NCBI GenBank assembly: GCA_025267735.1
Contig: CM046304.1
Span: 930,001 to 994,000, forward strand
Source of the DNA: Mactra quadrangularis
Taxonomy: Eukaryota > Mollusca > Bivalvia > Venerida > Mactridae
Length of the DNA: 64,000 nucleotides
Reading direction: 5' to 3'
Positions 52,501-63,998 of this stretch are shown here, piece after piece. Position 1 is the stretch's first letter, and every line of letters begins with the position of its first letter. The notes under the pieces were generated by a model. It saw only the letters and a program-made list of their open reading frames with translations, was not told where the DNA came from and made no database searches. The position numbers and the translations under genes are program-made.

Positions 52501-55500
52501 TAAATTTATTGCCCAAGGAAATTAGTAGTGCCCCTAGTGGGTTTTGAACCTAGGACCTCTTGAACCTTAAGCGAATGTCCTGCCACAGGACTACTGTTCC
52601 TATTAAGGAATATTATTCATAGGTTTGCCTACATCTATATTTTGTAACTTTTCAACATGTCATCATATTTCAGTGAAATAAAGTGCTCTCCAAAAGTTCT
52701 CTTATTTTAAAATCTAATACATTTAATGCATATCACAAACAAGTAAATCTGTGAGCTAATGCTCACTAGTGATACCCCCGCCAAAATCTAAAAATATGCG
52801 ACAAACAGGAAGTAGATGAGCAAGGAGCATGAAATCGCTTTACACCACATGGGACTATGGGATGAAGCAATATGCAAAGTATTAGGCTGCTGCATGATGC
52901 GACGGAAATTTTGTAACGGACGGACGCACGGACGGACAAGGGTAAAACAGTATACCCCCCTCTTCTTCGAAGCGGGGGTATAATAATTTTACTATAATAA
53001 AAGCTTAATCATGTTTCATTTGTTTGAATCATATGTTGATTCACTATTTCATTCTGGTTTTGGTTTGTTTGTTTCTCTGGTTTAACACCATAGCAACACA
53101 TTGTATAGGTCATATAACGGCGGTCAGTCAACCTACTCACTCCTCCTGGAAAGGCTAAATCTCTGACCTAACCTAACTACTAAGCACATACTTTCGACTG
53201 TGACTGATGACTGCCCTACATAATTAAAAATCATTGGTAGGAGGGAGAATGGCAGTAGATATAATTTCATGACCAAGCTCCACAAAAGTATGCCCCGCCC
53301 AGGAATGGACCCTTAGACCCCTCGATCAGTAGACTTGTGTGCTACGATTGAGCTAGCTGTGTGGCGACTTTAAAATAATCAACTTACTTGACAATACATC
53401 CAGATCTCATATTTTCACCAAATTTGATAGGTCTTCTAGAAACAGTAGAACATTCACCACTTGGCGAGGCACGTACAATAGTAAAACCTTGCGATTCAGT
53501 AGTAGGTAGTTCTATAACCTGTAATCACATATAGTAATACTTCTTACATCAATTTTAGTATAATGTATATTTACCACATAGAGGCAGAGTAGACTACACA
53601 CTGTAGGCCAGTGACAGGGTTCCATGTTAAAAAACACTACAATTATATACATATCAGGTATATTAGCCAAAAATGATTAATTAAGAGCTAGTCTCTCCAT
53701 TATAAATTATTTTATTACATAGATTTAAACATGCATACATAGCAAATGCTTTGCTATTTCAAATGACACCAACATCCTCAGGATATCCAGAAAAATAAAT
53801 TTATACGACAATTTTAAACACCAAACACAGGTAAGCTAGGTTAGGTGACAGGGCCTCAATGAAATGACGCTAGTTTGTGTTGATTGGGTATTAAAATCCA
53901 ATAATAATAAAAGTTTTATAGAATCCCAGGGCTCAAATTTAAGTTGCAAACTCACAAAATGCAAGAGGAATTTGAAAATTGCCAGTAACTTTAAATTTAA
54001 CTCACATTTTTTTTTTGTGAGTTAAAATCGCCACTAAAATATTTCTGCCCAAACTAATGAGGCTAAAATCAGCATCGAAATGGCCAGATAGATCCATGGT
54101 ATTATCTAAAGAGTTACAGTAAAACATGTTCGATGTTCTTTGTCAATCCAACAATATTGCCCTTGTTCTATCTATAGTTAAATGTTAGTTACGATATATG
54201 CTACCAAATGTTTTAGGAAAAATGTGAGTGTTTTCTCATTTTGCAAGTCCAATTTATTTTTTGTAAATTCGAGCCCTGTACAATTCATTTATCAAAATTT
54301 GACTCCTTGATACTTACAGCTGATGTAATATTCAGGGTTCCATACAAGATAGGTTTTCCTACAATGTATCCTGGATTACCACTCTTAGAAAATGTATCAT
54401 TACTATCTGTTATCTGAAATATGTAAGAAAACATGAACATTAACCCTAAGATTTAATTATTCACTACTGTACTCATAATCAATTCAAATTAACAGGGTTT
54501 ATGTATGCACCACTGACAAATGGATAAAATTCAACAATACCTAAAAAAGATATTATACATATACTTACAGAGTTAAACGTAGCACTGAAGCGTTGAGTGA
54601 AAGGTAAATTAGACTGAGCTACATTTCTGAATACAAATTGAGCTTGAACTCTAGTTATACCATTTGTTCCATCCGTAGTGAAAACATACCTCACCTAAAA
54701 TAGATATACAACTATTATTACAACTATACCCGTCATTTGTTTGTGATAAAAATAAGCTTTTAAAAACTTTAACACAAAAATTACAAAGGGAAAAAATCCA
54801 TAATAAAGGCAGATAGAGTTGCAATTACTTTCTAATTCTGTTCATCACATGGTATGTTATCATTGTATGAAGTTTTGTAAAGATCTGACAATAATTGACA
54901 GAAATATATGCTAAATTGAAAACTTTAACGCAATAGTTAACGATATAGGACGCCCCCCGTGTTTCGACAAACTATTAGACGATTTTTTTCGAAGAAAAAT
55001 TTACCAATATAATCCTGTTTAATATTTTGTCTTGGATAATAAAAAGTTTTTATCATTTACATTATGAACAATATCACAAAGCTGTAGCCAGTTTCTTAAG
55101 AAAATTTATACCTAGTGCTTTGTCCTCTGGTACCCTTTTTACACAGAAATTAATAAGTTTGCAGTATATAACCAAAGGTACCAGGGGGCTGGCGAAATCA
55201 ATCGTCCATATTGTCCAAGTTGTCCCATGGCAAGTACGGACAAGTGGATTGTTCAATAATTTTATAAGGTTCTATAATGTTCATACGGACAATAAACTTT
55301 TACCAGTCAGCCAGAGCTAACAAGTAAACAATTGAAAGATTTCGCCGACCCTGGGGTGAAGCATTAGCTAGTAGTGATTTTTCCAGAACTCAGAAGGGCA
55401 GGGGGCAGAAAAAAGGGGCAGGGCATATCTGAGGGTAAATGTCTTAAATGTACTAATACTGTATAGAAAGAGGCTAAAAAGGGCAGGGAGGAGAGATAAA

Positions 55501-58500
55501 GGGCAGGGTGCAGCCCCCGCTATTCTGCCTTGGAATAATCACTATAGCTAGGGATATGCTTAGGCAACTGGCCGTTTAGCTTTCATCTAACTAGCTTACC
55601 TCTTGTACTACATTTTGACATGTATTAGTAGTGCCATCATACACAGGTGTAGGTATAGGACTGGCAGGACAATCTATAATTGTACCGTCTGGCTGGACAC
55701 ATAAATGTGGTAATGATGTAACATCTATATCTAACGTGTATGGATTGTCATATAAATCCTGTACTGTGCTAATATTCACGTTAGCTGAAACAGAGAAAAA
55801 CTATCATCAGTGAGAGTTTCAAGAAAAAAGGTCAAGTAGTAAAGGAGGAGTTGCGTGCACAACATATTACAGATGGACAGACAGACAACCAACGCCATAA
55901 CATAATACGACTGTTTTTTAAACGACCATAATTATAAATAAAGTCTGCTGCTTATGAAAAATGCGTTCTCATACCCATAGGTTATCAAAATTCTACAATG
56001 AGAATCTTGATAACATCTGAGTACAAGAAATGTTTGAAAATGTTGGAACTATATTATATTGACACCAAGGCTTCGATATGCACAGGATACATGTATAAAG
56101 GCTGTTTGACAAAAATTGAAAATTCCTAATAAATATAAAAAGGTTTCAGAAAACATATCAGGAACACACAGCCAAAAAGCAAAGACAGAGAAGTTTAAGC
56201 CTAGCATTTAAATCAGCAGGGTAAATATATCATCATCATCCAGTTTGGTTTAAACAGGCTGTTGATAATTCCTTTGGCAAGGGTGAGGCCTGTTTGTCTC
56301 TTCTGGAGTAAAGTCTTCCACTCCATGATTGACTGTCTTGAGGGTTGGTGTTATCCATTTTATGTACCAACCTATCATGCTTAACCAGATCTTTCCAGGT
56401 TAGCTTTGGTATGCCTCTGCCCAAATGTGCGTTAACTTTCATTCCAAAGGTGTTAGGAGATACAGCCCAAAATTTGAAAATTTATCAATTATTGTGACAG
56501 CCCTAATACATTTGTTATAAGTTAGTAGGTAGAATAAAACAACTTACGAGGTTGTGTAGTAAATAATGGAAAGATAGTAGTAGTGGGAGCGGGTGTTGTA
56601 GATGCTGTACTGTTGTCTGTGGTTGCCGGGGCAACAGTTGTTGTTGCTGTAGTTGACGGTGGAGGCGGGGCTTCTGTTGTTATACCAACAAATGTTCCAT
56701 TAACAACATAACCAAATAATCCTGATGTCTGTTTGAAAAAAAAAATACATAATGATAAATGATGAAATCAAAGTACTGAAAGCACTGATTGAAAGATTTA
56801 TTGGCAGGTCTTTTACACTGGTGACCATTTATCACTGCTAGTGAAAATTCATATTAAGCTAGCTTGTTATTGGGCTCCTGGTATCTATCTTTCAATTTCC
56901 TTGTTTTTTACTCTGCTTAGTGCAGCCTACATATTGGTGCTATAGAATTATTTCACCCTCACAGGTACCCATTTACATAACTTGACAAGGGTGGAGTGAA
57001 GAAATCACAGGTAAATTTCTTGCTCAGGAAACTAGCAGTGCCCTAAGTGTAGTGATTTTTCTAAAGCAGAATAGCAGGGCGCCGCGCCCTGCCCTTTTTT
57101 AGCCCCGCCCTGCTGCCCTAATAGTCCCGCCCTGCGAGTGTCAAAGCGCCCTGTTGCCCTTTAATTTCCTTAAAAATATTTTCATAATTGTCAATCATCG
57201 GTAAATTTACACGTCAATTGTATAATCTTTATCAATCAGTAATTAAATGACACGCCTACTGTGAAAGGGCAGTGTCAAAAATCAATAAGGTGGTTGTTAG
57301 GGTATGCCTGTAACACACTTGACAACGTCAATATACATATATACAGTCAGGTACCTATACGAGTCAAGGATTAAATTGACACTGATGACCAAACCATGCT
57401 GTGCAATTAGCAGGGTTTTTGTTATTTTTAGTGGACGAATGTGATGTAAATTGCAATTTACTTGGGCATATTATGATATACAAAACAATTGTCCCCCGCA
57501 GGATTTGTAAAAAATACAGAAACAAGAATTTGCTATCCGTTACATTTTTGGGGGTGCAGAACGATTTGATACTGACGATGTTTTGTATTGATCGTTTGTC
57601 ACTTGTCAAACAAGACATTTTAGTTTTTTCTGGTACAAAGTAGCTCAAGAAAAGTTTTCAGTATAATTATTTACATAAATATTTACATTTGATGCTTTCT
57701 TTAGCTGAATAAACAATTTTATAGAAAACCGTATATCAGCAAATCATTTTGCACCCCAATATTTTGCAGAAAAACAAAAAGGTAAAGTGCAAATTGAATG
57801 ATTTAAGCAATGGCTTCCTCTATTTCTTAGAGAATAATGCACTCCCTAATTTATTAGAGGATTATGTGCAGGTGCTGACAAATTTAAAGTTTAATTACAT
57901 TAGATGCTTTCTTTATCTGATTGAACGATTTTATAGAAAATCGTATATTAACAAATCGTTTTGCACCCCAATCTTTTGCAGAAAAAACGAACACAAAATA
58001 AAAAGCAAATTTATTGATTTCAGCAATAGCTCATTCTTCTTCTAAGAGAATACTGCACTGACCACTCCCTCATTACTTTGAGGATTATGTGCTGGTGCTT
58101 GCAATTAAAATTTGGCTAAAAACAAAAAAACCCAATAGATTCAGTAATCACTTATTAACAGTGACAAACTAGATATATATATACGAGTCAACTGTCGCTT
58201 GGTGTACAGCAACTTGTTCCACTGAATTATTGTGCTTGGAAAGGAAGAATATTTGGACATGCTTATATGTTAAAATGAATGGAGATGGCTGCTGAACATT
58301 GTCTTGTCTTGTTTTTTATGTGTTGGGTATGAATAAGGCAGGGCCAGGGTGTATACCAATACGATTATAGACAATTTTATAGAATATTATAGTCTGGTTC
58401 TTGTTCTTCTACAGTAGTTTCTAGAGGTGGCCACTTAAAGTTAGAGATCATGGTAGAGACGGAGCTTGTATAGTGAAAATGATTTGTTTCAAATTTTATG

Positions 58501-61500
58501 CCACCCTTTTTGGACTTTTAAACAGCTAAAGATTTGACACAAAAGTATGTTTTACAACTATGCTAAGTAAATTTGTACACGAATATATGATTATAGAAAA
58601 GCATGTAAGAACTTGTTGAGCATGCAGCCACAATGAATTTATCAATAATATACTAAAAACATCAGTTCACTCAATGTTATTGACTACAGATATACTTCAG
58701 AATTTTAAGTCGCGCCGCGCGCTGCGCCCTGCCCTATTTTGGTCCCACCCTGCCCTTTTTGGAGTTCTAGAATAATCACTACCTAAGTGGGAATCCTACC
58801 ACTGCAGACCTTTTCCTTAAATAACAGGGGCTGTTAAAAGGGGCCTTCCCTTCCAGAAATTTCTTTAAATTCATGCATTTTTCCCAAAATTAGAAGTTTA
58901 CCTTGGATTTTTTGTTCCTCTATCCATGAAATTGCGATAGAATTTCCCAAAATGTTCTATATATAAGAAAGACACTAGGCCCCTTACCCAAATACAGAAA
59001 AAAATCCCTGTTGACTATTGACAGTCTAGGATTTATATATTAATGTAAAGTATGCAAATAAGTGATAAGATGCAGGTTTGCACACTTAACATAACTACTA
59101 AGCCCTACTTTCAATGTCCTTATCAAATTACCATGCCAGAAAGTTTAAAATCCTAGCAGCTTTTATGTACAAAATAATTCTTTTTTTGGGTCAAGAAAGT
59201 CTTGAAATTCTGGAACAGTCCTAATAACTTTCACTCATGAATAACTCAAAACAAGAAATGTAATGTGGAATTAACCCCAGTAAAGCTAGATTAAAAAACT
59301 TTAACGCATAAAATTACAAAGGGAAATAATCCATAATTAAGGCAGGTAGAGTTGTTGCTACTTTCTAATTTTGTTCATCACATGGTATGTTATCATTGTA
59401 TGAAGTTTCATAAAGATCTGACAATAAATGGCAGAAATATATGGAAAAGAAAAACTTTAAGGCAATTAACGACACCAAACGCCCGTCTGTTTTTGTTGAA
59501 AAAAACGGCTAATTACTATTAACATTTGTACAGAGTACTTACGGTAACAACTTTAAATCCGCTATAAAATGATGTAGCATCAAAAGCAGGTGTAGCCATA
59601 CATTCAGTGTTTAATGTAGTTATCACTCTGGTACATTCTGTATTCACTTCTTGTAGATACGCTGGAAAAATAGGATATCAAAATATATGAATTTTATTTA
59701 CAAAAAAACATTGGATAATACCATTTTAAATATATCAGTGAAATAAGATTATGTACAACAAGAAATGTAATGTGAAAACTACAATAATGCCAGAGTTAAA
59801 AACTTTAACTCAGAAATTACAAAGGGAAATAATCCATAATAAAAGCAGGTAGAGTTCCGCCACCCCTGTTTTTCGCCAAACTATTAGCCGAATTCACATT
59901 CTGCAATTGGACGGCTCAATTCAAATTCGATGACATTGACAATGTAAAGAAATTACTAAACATAACGATTTCATCATGAATATCATAATGAGAACAGGTC
60001 ACCTGAACGTGACCCTGGTAAGAAAACGGTAGGCAAGCGGAAAATTCTAGATCAGGTTTTAATCAGATTGAAATAAACCCTACCTTGATTTTTAATAACA
60101 AAAATCTATACATACACAGAGTATTCTGGTCATTGCATTGGTTAGATACTGACGAGTCTGGTAGTACAAATTTCCCAACAGCCTCATTCGGGTAAACAAT
60201 ATAGACTGTATCACCATATTTATAGTAACTATAGAACGTATAGACTGGTTCAGTGATTTCTTCAGGTAGCTGACGTGAAGGGTTACCATACTGGTAGGAA
60301 TATTGATTAAACGATGAAATGTCTAATATAAAATCTGGATCTAGATAGTAGTTCCTTTCTTTATCTGAAATAAATTTTTTTTTAAGTTTATTCAAATTAC
60401 TACCAGAAGGCCTGAAGCCCAAACAGCAAATATATACAATATTGACATATCAATATAATTGTACAGTACATAATAAAGACAATGAAATACATTACATTAA
60501 ATGCATATCTATATTAACTAAGATTTTTGTTAAGCCAGATCAGTGTTGCATTAAGCCACAGATATAGTTTTTATGCTGTTAATCAACAATATTTTCAGTT
60601 ATGTTAAGCCGTTGGACCTCAAATTTTTAAACACATAGCAAAACACTGATTTTACGAGTCATCTATTTGTGTTGATTTCACTTGAAATGAATCAGGCAAT
60701 AAGATAAAAAAACTTGAATAATAGCATTTGTAAGTTTAAGTACCATGATACCCAGTAATTGGGTTATATCAAGAGTCAATTATTCAGCATTTAGTTATAT
60801 TGGGTTTGATCAAAATAAACTTAGCCTGCAACCTAGAAGGCAAGCTATCCTTTTAACAAAGAAAACGAAACAAAAAAATGACAAAAAATTTAACAATAAA
60901 CAAAACAATATTAACAGTAACTTTGCAACAAAACATACGTCTCTTGTCTATATAAGAATCAGCAACTGTCAATAAAATATTTGATTTTTAATGAATACAT
61001 GAAGTTATACAGTATACATATATGTATGTTTCTATGTACAAATTGAAAATATGCTACAACAAAATGGAAACAAGAAATGTAAAATGGAAACCACATTAAA
61101 GCTGGATTTAAAAACTTTAATGCAAAAATTACAAAAGAAAATAATCCATAATTAAGGCAGGTAGAGTTGTGGTTACTTTCTAATTCTGTTCATCACATGG
61201 TATGTTATCATTGTATGAAGTTTCATAAAGATCTGACAATAAATGGCAGAAATATATGGTAAAGAAAAACTTTAATGCAACTGTTAACAACATCGGACGC
61301 CTGACGGCCTGCCTGCCCAACCCTACAATGTTTCGTAGAAAATCTGGCAAATAAGCAGACAAATTCTCTCTTACAATTGCATAATATAGGTATAAATGGT
61401 TATCGTTAGGAATCCCTGTGCCTGGGAATCGAACCCACAACCCCTCAACTTGCATGCTACCAACTGAGCTAGCCTGGCGACTTTATTTTCACTTAAAAAT

Positions 61501-63998
61501 CAACACTTAACAATATACACTTCGAAGCACAAGTATTAAGTGGAAGATATGTCAGAGAAGTTATTACGACAACAAACAAGTACTTACAATTATCAAAGTA
61601 AATACAGAAAAGTCCTCCATTCTCATAAGCAGTTGTAGCTGGAGAGTTAGTAAATATGAAGACACTCTCAGGGTAACATTTTTTATCATCATCACTGAAA
61701 GATAAAGTATGAATACAGACTTAGATTTAATATTTCAGACCAACATGCCCAGAGGGCAATTTAAACCTGAATTTAACTTGCCCCTAGTACCTTTCAGTTG
61801 CCCCAACAATTATTTTTGCCTTTTTATTAACTTTGACAATATTGACTTTGATATAAGAAACATTTCATTGTTGCATTGCAGTACTTAAACTTTCTAAGAT
61901 TGACCAGATTGAGAAGAACAAATATATTGCAATCAGTTAGAGAACAACCATCAAAACTCTTGAATAATGACTTTTAATGGGAAATGGGGTTTTAAGTCTC
62001 AAAATGCTGACTTGCTCAGCAGAACAGCTACTATTGTAACCAACTTGCCTGGTCAATTTTTAACTTTGCCAGGCAAGAGAGCAAGTACTTATTTTTAACA
62101 CTGAATAAAATAATACGGGCATAAATATTAGTACTGTTTAGGTTACTTCATATAATATGAACTTGTTCATGGTTGAAATCCAAAATGTTTAAATTAATTT
62201 AAACAACTTAACACAGTAAAAGAACATTTTCTTAGAACCCAGAAATCCTAACCTTCAGTCTTTCCTAACACAATTACACTACATAGACTCTATGAATAAT
62301 TTGTAATTTGTTGAGTATAAACATTGGATCAAGATTTGAATTTTGTAGCAGAGGTATAATACCGCACTTGCACTCCCTTGCCTTCAAGCTAGCTTTTATG
62401 GCAACGTGGTAGAGTGTCCACTTACGATTCGTAAGGTTGTGGGTTCAAATCTCAGTTTGGACCATGGATTTTTATCAGGTTACAGTTGGCACCTAAAGTA
62501 AATTACCCACTAGGACTTGTGTGATTGCACCCTTAGATAGTACCACAGACAATCAAGCTCCAAGAATTTGAGGACAAATTCTGTCAAGAAGGGGGTGTGT
62601 GTAGCAGAGGTATAATATGGCACTTGTACTCCCTTGCCTTCAAGCTTGCTTTTATGGTCACATGGTAGAGTGTCCGCTTACGGCTCGAGAGGTTGTGTGT
62701 TTGAATCTACGTGCAGACCATGGGTTTTTATCATGATACAATTTCAATATCCTAAATTTCCTGAATTTTAAGCTTCACAACAACTTTCAAGTTTCAGGAT
62801 CAGTCTTGAAGATTTTCTCAAATCTATAATAATTAGAAATAGCCAACTACTACTTACAGTATTCTTGTTAGATCACACTCAAATGCTGTCAAATCTTCAG
62901 CCGTGCAATCAGTATCACAACAACATCGGATGTCACATTTATTACCAGTCAAGTCGCACAGACACTGTCCAATCACTAAAATGTAAAATAAGTACATACA
63001 AGGTAAAAGTAATGTAATTTGCTTTTTAAGACTCTATTTCTCAAATTATATCTTGACATTCAGACTTACTACTAACTGTCCAATGGGGGTTTGGACAACT
63101 TAAACCGATGACATCTCAACCTGTATAATAAACAGTGCCTGGCGGAGCTCAGAAAGATCAAAGCAGTCATTGATATTAACGTTTTAATTTTTCTCGCCAT
63201 TCAGACTAGCAACTTTACAAAAAAAGCTAGCCCAGATTGATCTTTGATCGCCTAAATTACAAATTTAATGAGTTTTTGGTAATCGTATTCTCAAAAAAGG
63301 TAAGCTGAGAAATACAAAGTTTAACACCACTTGATTCTTACTAGCCCATCGGTCAATCTTTTTTGTCTCGGATTTAAGTTCACTGGCCTGGGAAAATTGG
63401 CGAGTTTTGCTAATTTCGAAGACTGTTAAAGTGAATTCAGAGGATATAGAGAATAAAGCCCGGACTATAAATTGCACCTTGTTCTTCCAGGCGACAGGGT
63501 AGGACACTCAACCTGTCTCTAAAGGGTAAACCCAACAGCAAGCCTGTACCAAGTGACTATATTATACACAGTCTTTATAACTACATAGGATCGCCAATGC
63601 CAAAGGTGGAAGCTTAACAGACAGCCCCCCCCCCCCCTAGTGATCTCCGAGGGTCCCCAACTTGAAGGTACAGATTAATTTAAACGCATAATGTAACAAT
63701 AATTATTATTTGACTTACATGTCTCGCCAATAATTGTCCGTGGTCCAGTAGGTATGATCGTGGTAGGTGGTGGTTGTGTTGTTGTGGTCGGTGGTTGAGT
63801 CGGTGGCTGTGTTGGAGGTTGAGTGGATGGTTGCGGGGAGGTAGCAGCATTTGTTGCAGTAGTTGGAGCATTTGTAGGTGCTACTGTTGTCGCTGATTCA
63901 ATCAAAATATTTGATGAAATTACACCTAAAACTGCTAAAATTACAAAATTCCGAAAAAGATCGGACAAGTACCGACATAGTTTCATTTTCGCCGCCAT
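49564..63998 (-). CDS. TCTN1: Tectonic (TCTN1/TCTN3-like) ciliary transition-zone protein, 13 exons, 731 aa
   Basis: Exons: 63998-63719, 62975-62858, 61694-61588, 60364-60116, 59661-59543, 56728-56548, 55784-55600, 54694-54569, 54413-54318, 53518-53388, 52163-51983, 51104-50955, 49836-49564. Tectonics are secreted or membrane-anchored parts of the MKS/B9 complex at the transition zone, needed for ciliogenesis and Hedgehog signalling. A hydrophobic signal (about residues 16-32) precedes a Thr/Pro-rich linker (38-88). The Cys signature is CLCDLTGNKCDIRCCCDTDC (98-117). A second Thr/Pro-rich mucin-like stretch lies at about 309-350. The family hallmark SGNPGYIVGKP is at 466-476, then GDWV, NPQAKI, SFIDVSQPA and ARVPNDFFYPF. 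A hydrophobic C-terminal segment (about 708-726) could anchor it. The late region looks most like TCTN1, but TCTN3 is possible. Exon 4 is taken to end at 60116 (T|GTATGT) because the next donor breaks phase. Longer than human TCTN1 (587 aa) because of the linkers. Confidence 0.88.
50225..50705. repeat. Tandem duplication, ~240-bp period, tectonic intron 12
   Basis: ATCGCCTAAACGATCGTG at 50341 returns as ATCGCCTAAACAATTGTG at 50581. Flanking words TTTGTTTACTTCAACACAGG, ATGGCGCCTAAATATGTC and GAATGGCCGA keep the same order. The units are well diverged. The ATGGCG words are in blocked frames. Confidence 0.6.
50745..50936 (+). mobile_element. Family B fragment next to tectonic exon 12
   Basis: Diverged right half: GACGATGTAAACAAGT, CATCATGAATATCAT and a GGTTTTAATCCGATTG end, 19 bp from exon 12. 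Confidence 0.5.
51651..51930 (-). mobile_element. ACGG-microsatellite HINE-like element, copy 1
   Basis: On the minus strand it ends with GCGGGGGTATCAC, a perfect hairpin GTGAGCATTAGCTCAC, and GATTTACTTGT. The other half has a GACGGACGGACGCACG microsatellite and GGGTAAAACAGTAT. The CCCCCGC 5' end is missing. In tectonic intron 11. Confidence 0.65.
52205..52358. mobile_element. TAGTGATT hAT family fragment
   Basis: Shares GCACCCTGCCCTTTTTT and the end GAGTTCTGGAATAATCACTA with the elements at 55372 and 57050; the left end is worn. Confidence 0.5.
52372..52606 (-). mobile_element. SINE family S2, tectonic intron 10
   Basis: Body (TTTACAATTTTGAGCAATAA) and head (complement AGGAACAGTAGTCCTGTGG) are present; moderately diverged. 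Confidence 0.7.
52738..52986 (-). mobile_element. ACGG-microsatellite HINE-like element, copy 2 (complete)
   Basis: Same as the copy 1.1 kb to the left, but with its 5' end intact: ATACCCCCGCTTCGAAGAAG on the minus strand, matched by the internal GCGGGGGTAT before the terminal hairpin. In tectonic intron 10. Confidence 0.7.
53063..53364 (-). mobile_element. SINE S1, full length, next to tectonic exon 10
   Basis: Tail (GTTTAACACCATAGC), body, and a decayed head (complement CACAGCTAGCTCAATCG). The head end is only about 24 bp from the exon 10 boundary at 53388. Confidence 0.75.
53927..54278. mobile_element. hAT MITE, CAGGGCTC family
   Basis: Ends CAGGGCTCAAATTTA and TAAATTCGAGCCCTG are inverted repeats. 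The flanks TAGAATCC and TACAATTC agree at 6 of 8 positions, as an old duplication would. In tectonic intron 9. Confidence 0.65.
54755..55005 (-). mobile_element. Family A element lacking its hairpin end, tectonic intron 7
   Basis: Starts inside the family at AAAACTTTAACACAAAAATT and runs to TTTCGAAGAAAAATTT. Confidence 0.55.
55372..55544. mobile_element. Short relative of the TAGTGATT hAT family
   Basis: Begins TAGTGATTTTTCCAGAACTC and ends GGAATAATCACTA. The interior is GGGCAGGG-rich. TAGCTAG-containing flanks on both sides may be a decayed 8-bp duplication. In tectonic intron 7. Confidence 0.6.
56930..58810 (-). mobile_element. SINE family S2 interrupted by a hAT element
   Basis: The body part (56930-57049) and the head part (about 58782-58810) are recognisable S2 pieces. 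They are continuous once the 57050-58781 insert and one copy of its 8-bp target repeat are removed. Confidence 0.65.
57050..58781. mobile_element. hAT-type DNA element, 1.73 kb, non-autonomous, inside an S2 SINE
   Basis: CCTAAGTG occurs immediately left (57042-57049) and right (58782-58789) of the element, a perfect 8-bp target duplication. The ends are imperfect inverted repeats beginning TAGTGATTTTTCT and TAGTGATTATTCT. Both subterminal zones are rich in GCCCTGCCC words. The interior has no long ORF and contains a tandem duplication of about 212 bp (from 57691 and 57903). An 8-bp duplication is the hAT hallmark; no transposase is visible. Confidence 0.75.
58812..59020. repeat. GGGGCCTTCCC repeat, tectonic intron 5
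   Basis: GGGGCCTTCCCTTCCAG, TCATGCATTTTTCCC and TAGGCCCCTTACCC correspond to the 7240 copy. Confidence 0.5.
59249..59513 (-). mobile_element. Family A element, tectonic intron 5
   Basis: Hairpin partly destroyed (GTGGAATTAACCCC); the other end is AAAAACGGCTAATT, 30 bp from exon 5. Confidence 0.6.
59757..59892 (-). mobile_element. Family A fragment broken by family B
   Basis: Has the hairpin end and GGCAGGTAGAGTT, then skips to GCCAAACTATTAGCCGAATT and joins family B sequence. Confidence 0.55.
59893..60070 (+). mobile_element. Family B right half, fused to a HINE-like fragment
   Basis: GACGGCTCAATTCAAATTC through GGTTTTAATCAGATTG. It joins the truncated family A element at 59757-59892 directly, so one broke the other. 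Ends 46 bp from tectonic exon 4. Confidence 0.6.
61070..61354 (-). mobile_element. Family A element, tectonic intron 3
   Basis: Complete; it keeps the GTTAACAACATCGGACGCC zone and ends GTAGAAAATCTGGC. An S1 tRNA-like head follows 60 bp later. Confidence 0.65.
61415..61482 (-). mobile_element. SINE S1 tRNA-like head only, tectonic intron 3
   Basis: The complement shows GCCAGGCTAGCTCAGTTGG and GGGTTCGATTCCCAGG, close to an intact tRNA-like region. No body follows. A tRNA gene is less likely because the same head is attached to SINE bodies elsewhere in the window. Confidence 0.6.
62344..62740 (+). mobile_element. TRIM: terminal-repeat retrotransposon in miniature with tRNA-like sequence in its repeats
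   Basis: Two direct repeats of exactly 141 bp (62344-62484 and 62600-62740) start TGTAGCAGAGG and end ACA, as LTRs do. ATTT flanks both outer ends (62340-62343, 62741-62744). Two bases after the left repeat, TGGCACC fits a primer-binding site. Just before the right repeat, AAGAAGGGGGTGTG fits a polypurine tract. The 115-bp interior codes for nothing. Each repeat holds a tRNA-like block: GTGGTAGAGTGTCC (A box), a self-complementary CTTACGATTCGTAAG arm, and GGTTCAAATC (B box). A tandem SINE dimer is the main alternative. It lies in tectonic intron 2. Confidence 0.6.

Noticed and set aside
60084..60115. Alternative donor AAG|GTAGGG for tectonic exon 4
   Set aside because: It would leave phase 0 and put a stop in exon 5. 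T|GTATGT at 60116 keeps the conserved Cys frame.
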